Positions 4,033-5,007 of a DNA stretch of 5,007 nt are shown here, piece by piece. Positions within the stretch are counted from its first letter, which is position 1, and each line of letters starts with the position of its first letter. The notes under the pieces are model-generated. The model was given only the letters and a program-made list of their open reading frames with translations. It made no database searches and was not told where the DNA came from. The stretch is from Bacilli bacterium (GTDB taxonomy: Bacteria; Bacillota_I; Bacilli_A; RF39; UBA660). The DNA is taken from NCBI GenBank assembly GCA_900758895.1, contig CAAETG010000148.1:1-5007 (forward strand), read 5' to 3'. The position numbers and the translations under genes are program-made.

Positions 4033-5007
4033 TCTTTTAAAATGCGGAGTGAATTTAAAATAGCAAGTAACGTAACACCAGTATCCGCAAATACAGCCAA
4101 AGCCATATGGGCAATTCCCAACATTGCAAGTATCAAAATAAGAATTTTAATACCAATCGAAAAGATCAAATTCATCATAATAATCTTTTTAGTTTTATGA
4201 GCAATCCGTAAAACAGTAGGAATTCCCTCTAAATCATCATTCATAATGACAACATCGCTTGCTTCAATCGCACTATTACTACCAATACTACCCATACTAA
4301 TAGCCACATCAGCTCGTGCTAAAGAAGGAGTATCATTAATGCCATCTCCTACAAACATAACCAAATGATGTTCTTGAAGTTTTTGTAATTCTGAAAACTT
4401 ATCTTGAGGAAGTAATTCAGCCTGATACTCATCAATTCCTATGTTTTCTGCTATCATTTTTGCAAACGAAACATGATCTCCGGTTAGCATATAAGTTTTA
4501 ATGTCATATTTTTTTAGTTTAGAAATAACATCTTTAGCATTTTCCTTAACATGATCATTAAACAAAAAGCTTCCAATCACTTGATCATTTACACTTACAA
4601 AAGTATTCCCCTCTTTATCAGTTTGACAAAAAGTTGCACTTCCTACTTTAATAGAATCTTTCTTATAAGAAAACATAATTCCCTTTCCACTAACTTCTTT
4701 AAAATCAGTCACATGAGAAAGATCTAATTTTTTATGGTTTTCTTGTACAATAAGTTTAGCAATAGGATGGTTAGAGAAAAATTCACCAAGACTTGCCAAT
4801 TTTAAAATATCTTCTTTGGTATACTTAGAATCATAAATCTTGATTTCTTCAAGTTCAAACGATCCTGTAGTAAGCGTACCTGTTTTATCAAAAACAATCG
4901 CATCACATTTTGTTAAAGCATCTAAATAATTACTACCTTTCACTAAAATTTTTTTCTTAGAAGAAATTCCAATTCCTGCAAAATAAGAAAGAGGAACAGA
5001 AATAGCA
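4029..5007 (-). CDS. P1B-type heavy-metal ATPase (Zn/Cd/Pb exporter type), C-terminal part
   Basis: The frame stays open to the right edge, so the N-terminus is missing; 325 residues are visible. The GTG at 4943-4941 is internal: the residues before it, 'AISVPLSYFAGIGISSKKKI', are those that follow the CPC metal-site motif in this family. Numbering from that Val: phosphorylation site DKTGTLT (Asp19), HP motif Ser57-Asn-His59-Pro60, GKG (87-89), TGD (154-156), hinge GDGIND (199-204), then two final membrane helices (about 255-274 and 277-297). Asn258, Lys266 and Asp287 in the AVFADTG context match the P1B-2 group (ZntA/CadA), which exports Zn2+, Cd2+ or Pb2+ using ATP. The CPC motif, actuator domain and any metal-binding domain lie outside the window, so metal choice is inferred. 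Stops in the TTAA shared with the convergent gene. Confidence 0.93.
   Translation of the reverse strand, partial: AISVPLSYFAGIGISSKKKILVKGSNYLDALTKCDAIVFDKTGTLTTGSFELEEIKIYDSKYTKEDILKLASLGEFFSNHPIAKLIVQENHKKLDLSHVTDFKEVSGKGIMFSYKKDSIKVGSATFCQTDKEGNTFVSVNDQVIGSFLFNDHVKENAKDVISKLKKYDIKTYMLTGDHVSFAKMIAENIGIDEYQAELLPQDKFSELQKLQEHHLVMFVGDGINDTPSLARADVAISMGSIGSNSAIEASDVVIMNDDLEGIPTVLRIAHKTKKIIMMNLIFSIGIKILILILAMLGIAHMALAVFADTGVTLLAILNSLRILKD

Noticed and set aside
4018..4041. AT-rich imperfect inverted repeat around the convergent stops, as a terminator for the 118-residue gene
   Set aside because: Arms are A/T only apart from one G-C pair and unequal in length, and the following sequence is not a T tract; too weak to call.
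4941..4943. GTG as the real start of the ATPase gene
   Set aside because: The frame continues to the window edge with residues typical of the family between the CPC helix and the phosphorylation domain, so this is an internal valine of a gene cut by the window.

Overview
This is an AT-rich, gene-dense window that reads with the standard bacterial code: Trp is TGG, and TAA, TAG and TGA all act as stops. Low GC, strong AGGAGG/GGTGA ribosome binding sites, sigma-A-like promoters and the gene content point to a low-GC Bacillota, perhaps a gut-associated Bacilli or Erysipelotrichia-type lineage. The species cannot be named from this sequence. There are no insertion sequences, CRISPR arrays, tRNA or rRNA genes.

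Minus strand, left and centre (1-3165): a sigma-A-like promoter (TTGCAA-17-TATAAT) at 3137-3165 drives a tight four-gene cluster. It encodes the ribosome-assembly GTPase EngB (YsxC/YihA), a DEDDh 3'-5' exonuclease of the DnaQ/PolC-epsilon type, an unrecognised HExxH protein (probable zinc metallopeptidase), and a membrane-anchored DUF1287 protein. The junctions are ATGA, TAG-G-ATG and a 7-base gap, so translational coupling is likely. After a 141-base gap comes the start of a gene that looks like rimP, cut by the window edge. Its own near-consensus promoter overlaps a 19-bp palindrome, and a terminator-like hairpin lies almost at its transcript start.

Plus strand, centre (3184-4032): a divergent promoter serves a 129-residue protein resembling the nucleoside 2-deoxyribosyltransferase superfamily. 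It ends in an intrinsic terminator that overlaps its own stop codon. Next is a 118-residue protein of unknown function with a hydrophobic N-terminal part and a C-terminal coiled coil.

Minus strand, right (4029-5007): the C-terminal half of a P1B-type heavy-metal ATPase, probably Zn/Cd/Pb exporting, entering from beyond the right edge. It converges with the 118-residue gene, and the two genes share a TTAA that gives a TAA stop on each strand. The ATPase's likely terminator lies inside the coding end of its neighbour.

Most of the window is housekeeping. The less-described parts are the HExxH protein, the EF-hand-like loop in the DUF1287 protein, the deoxyribosyltransferase-like protein, the 118-residue protein, and the regulatory DNA at 138-239 and 3126-3223. 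I saw no convincing multi-gene novel system.
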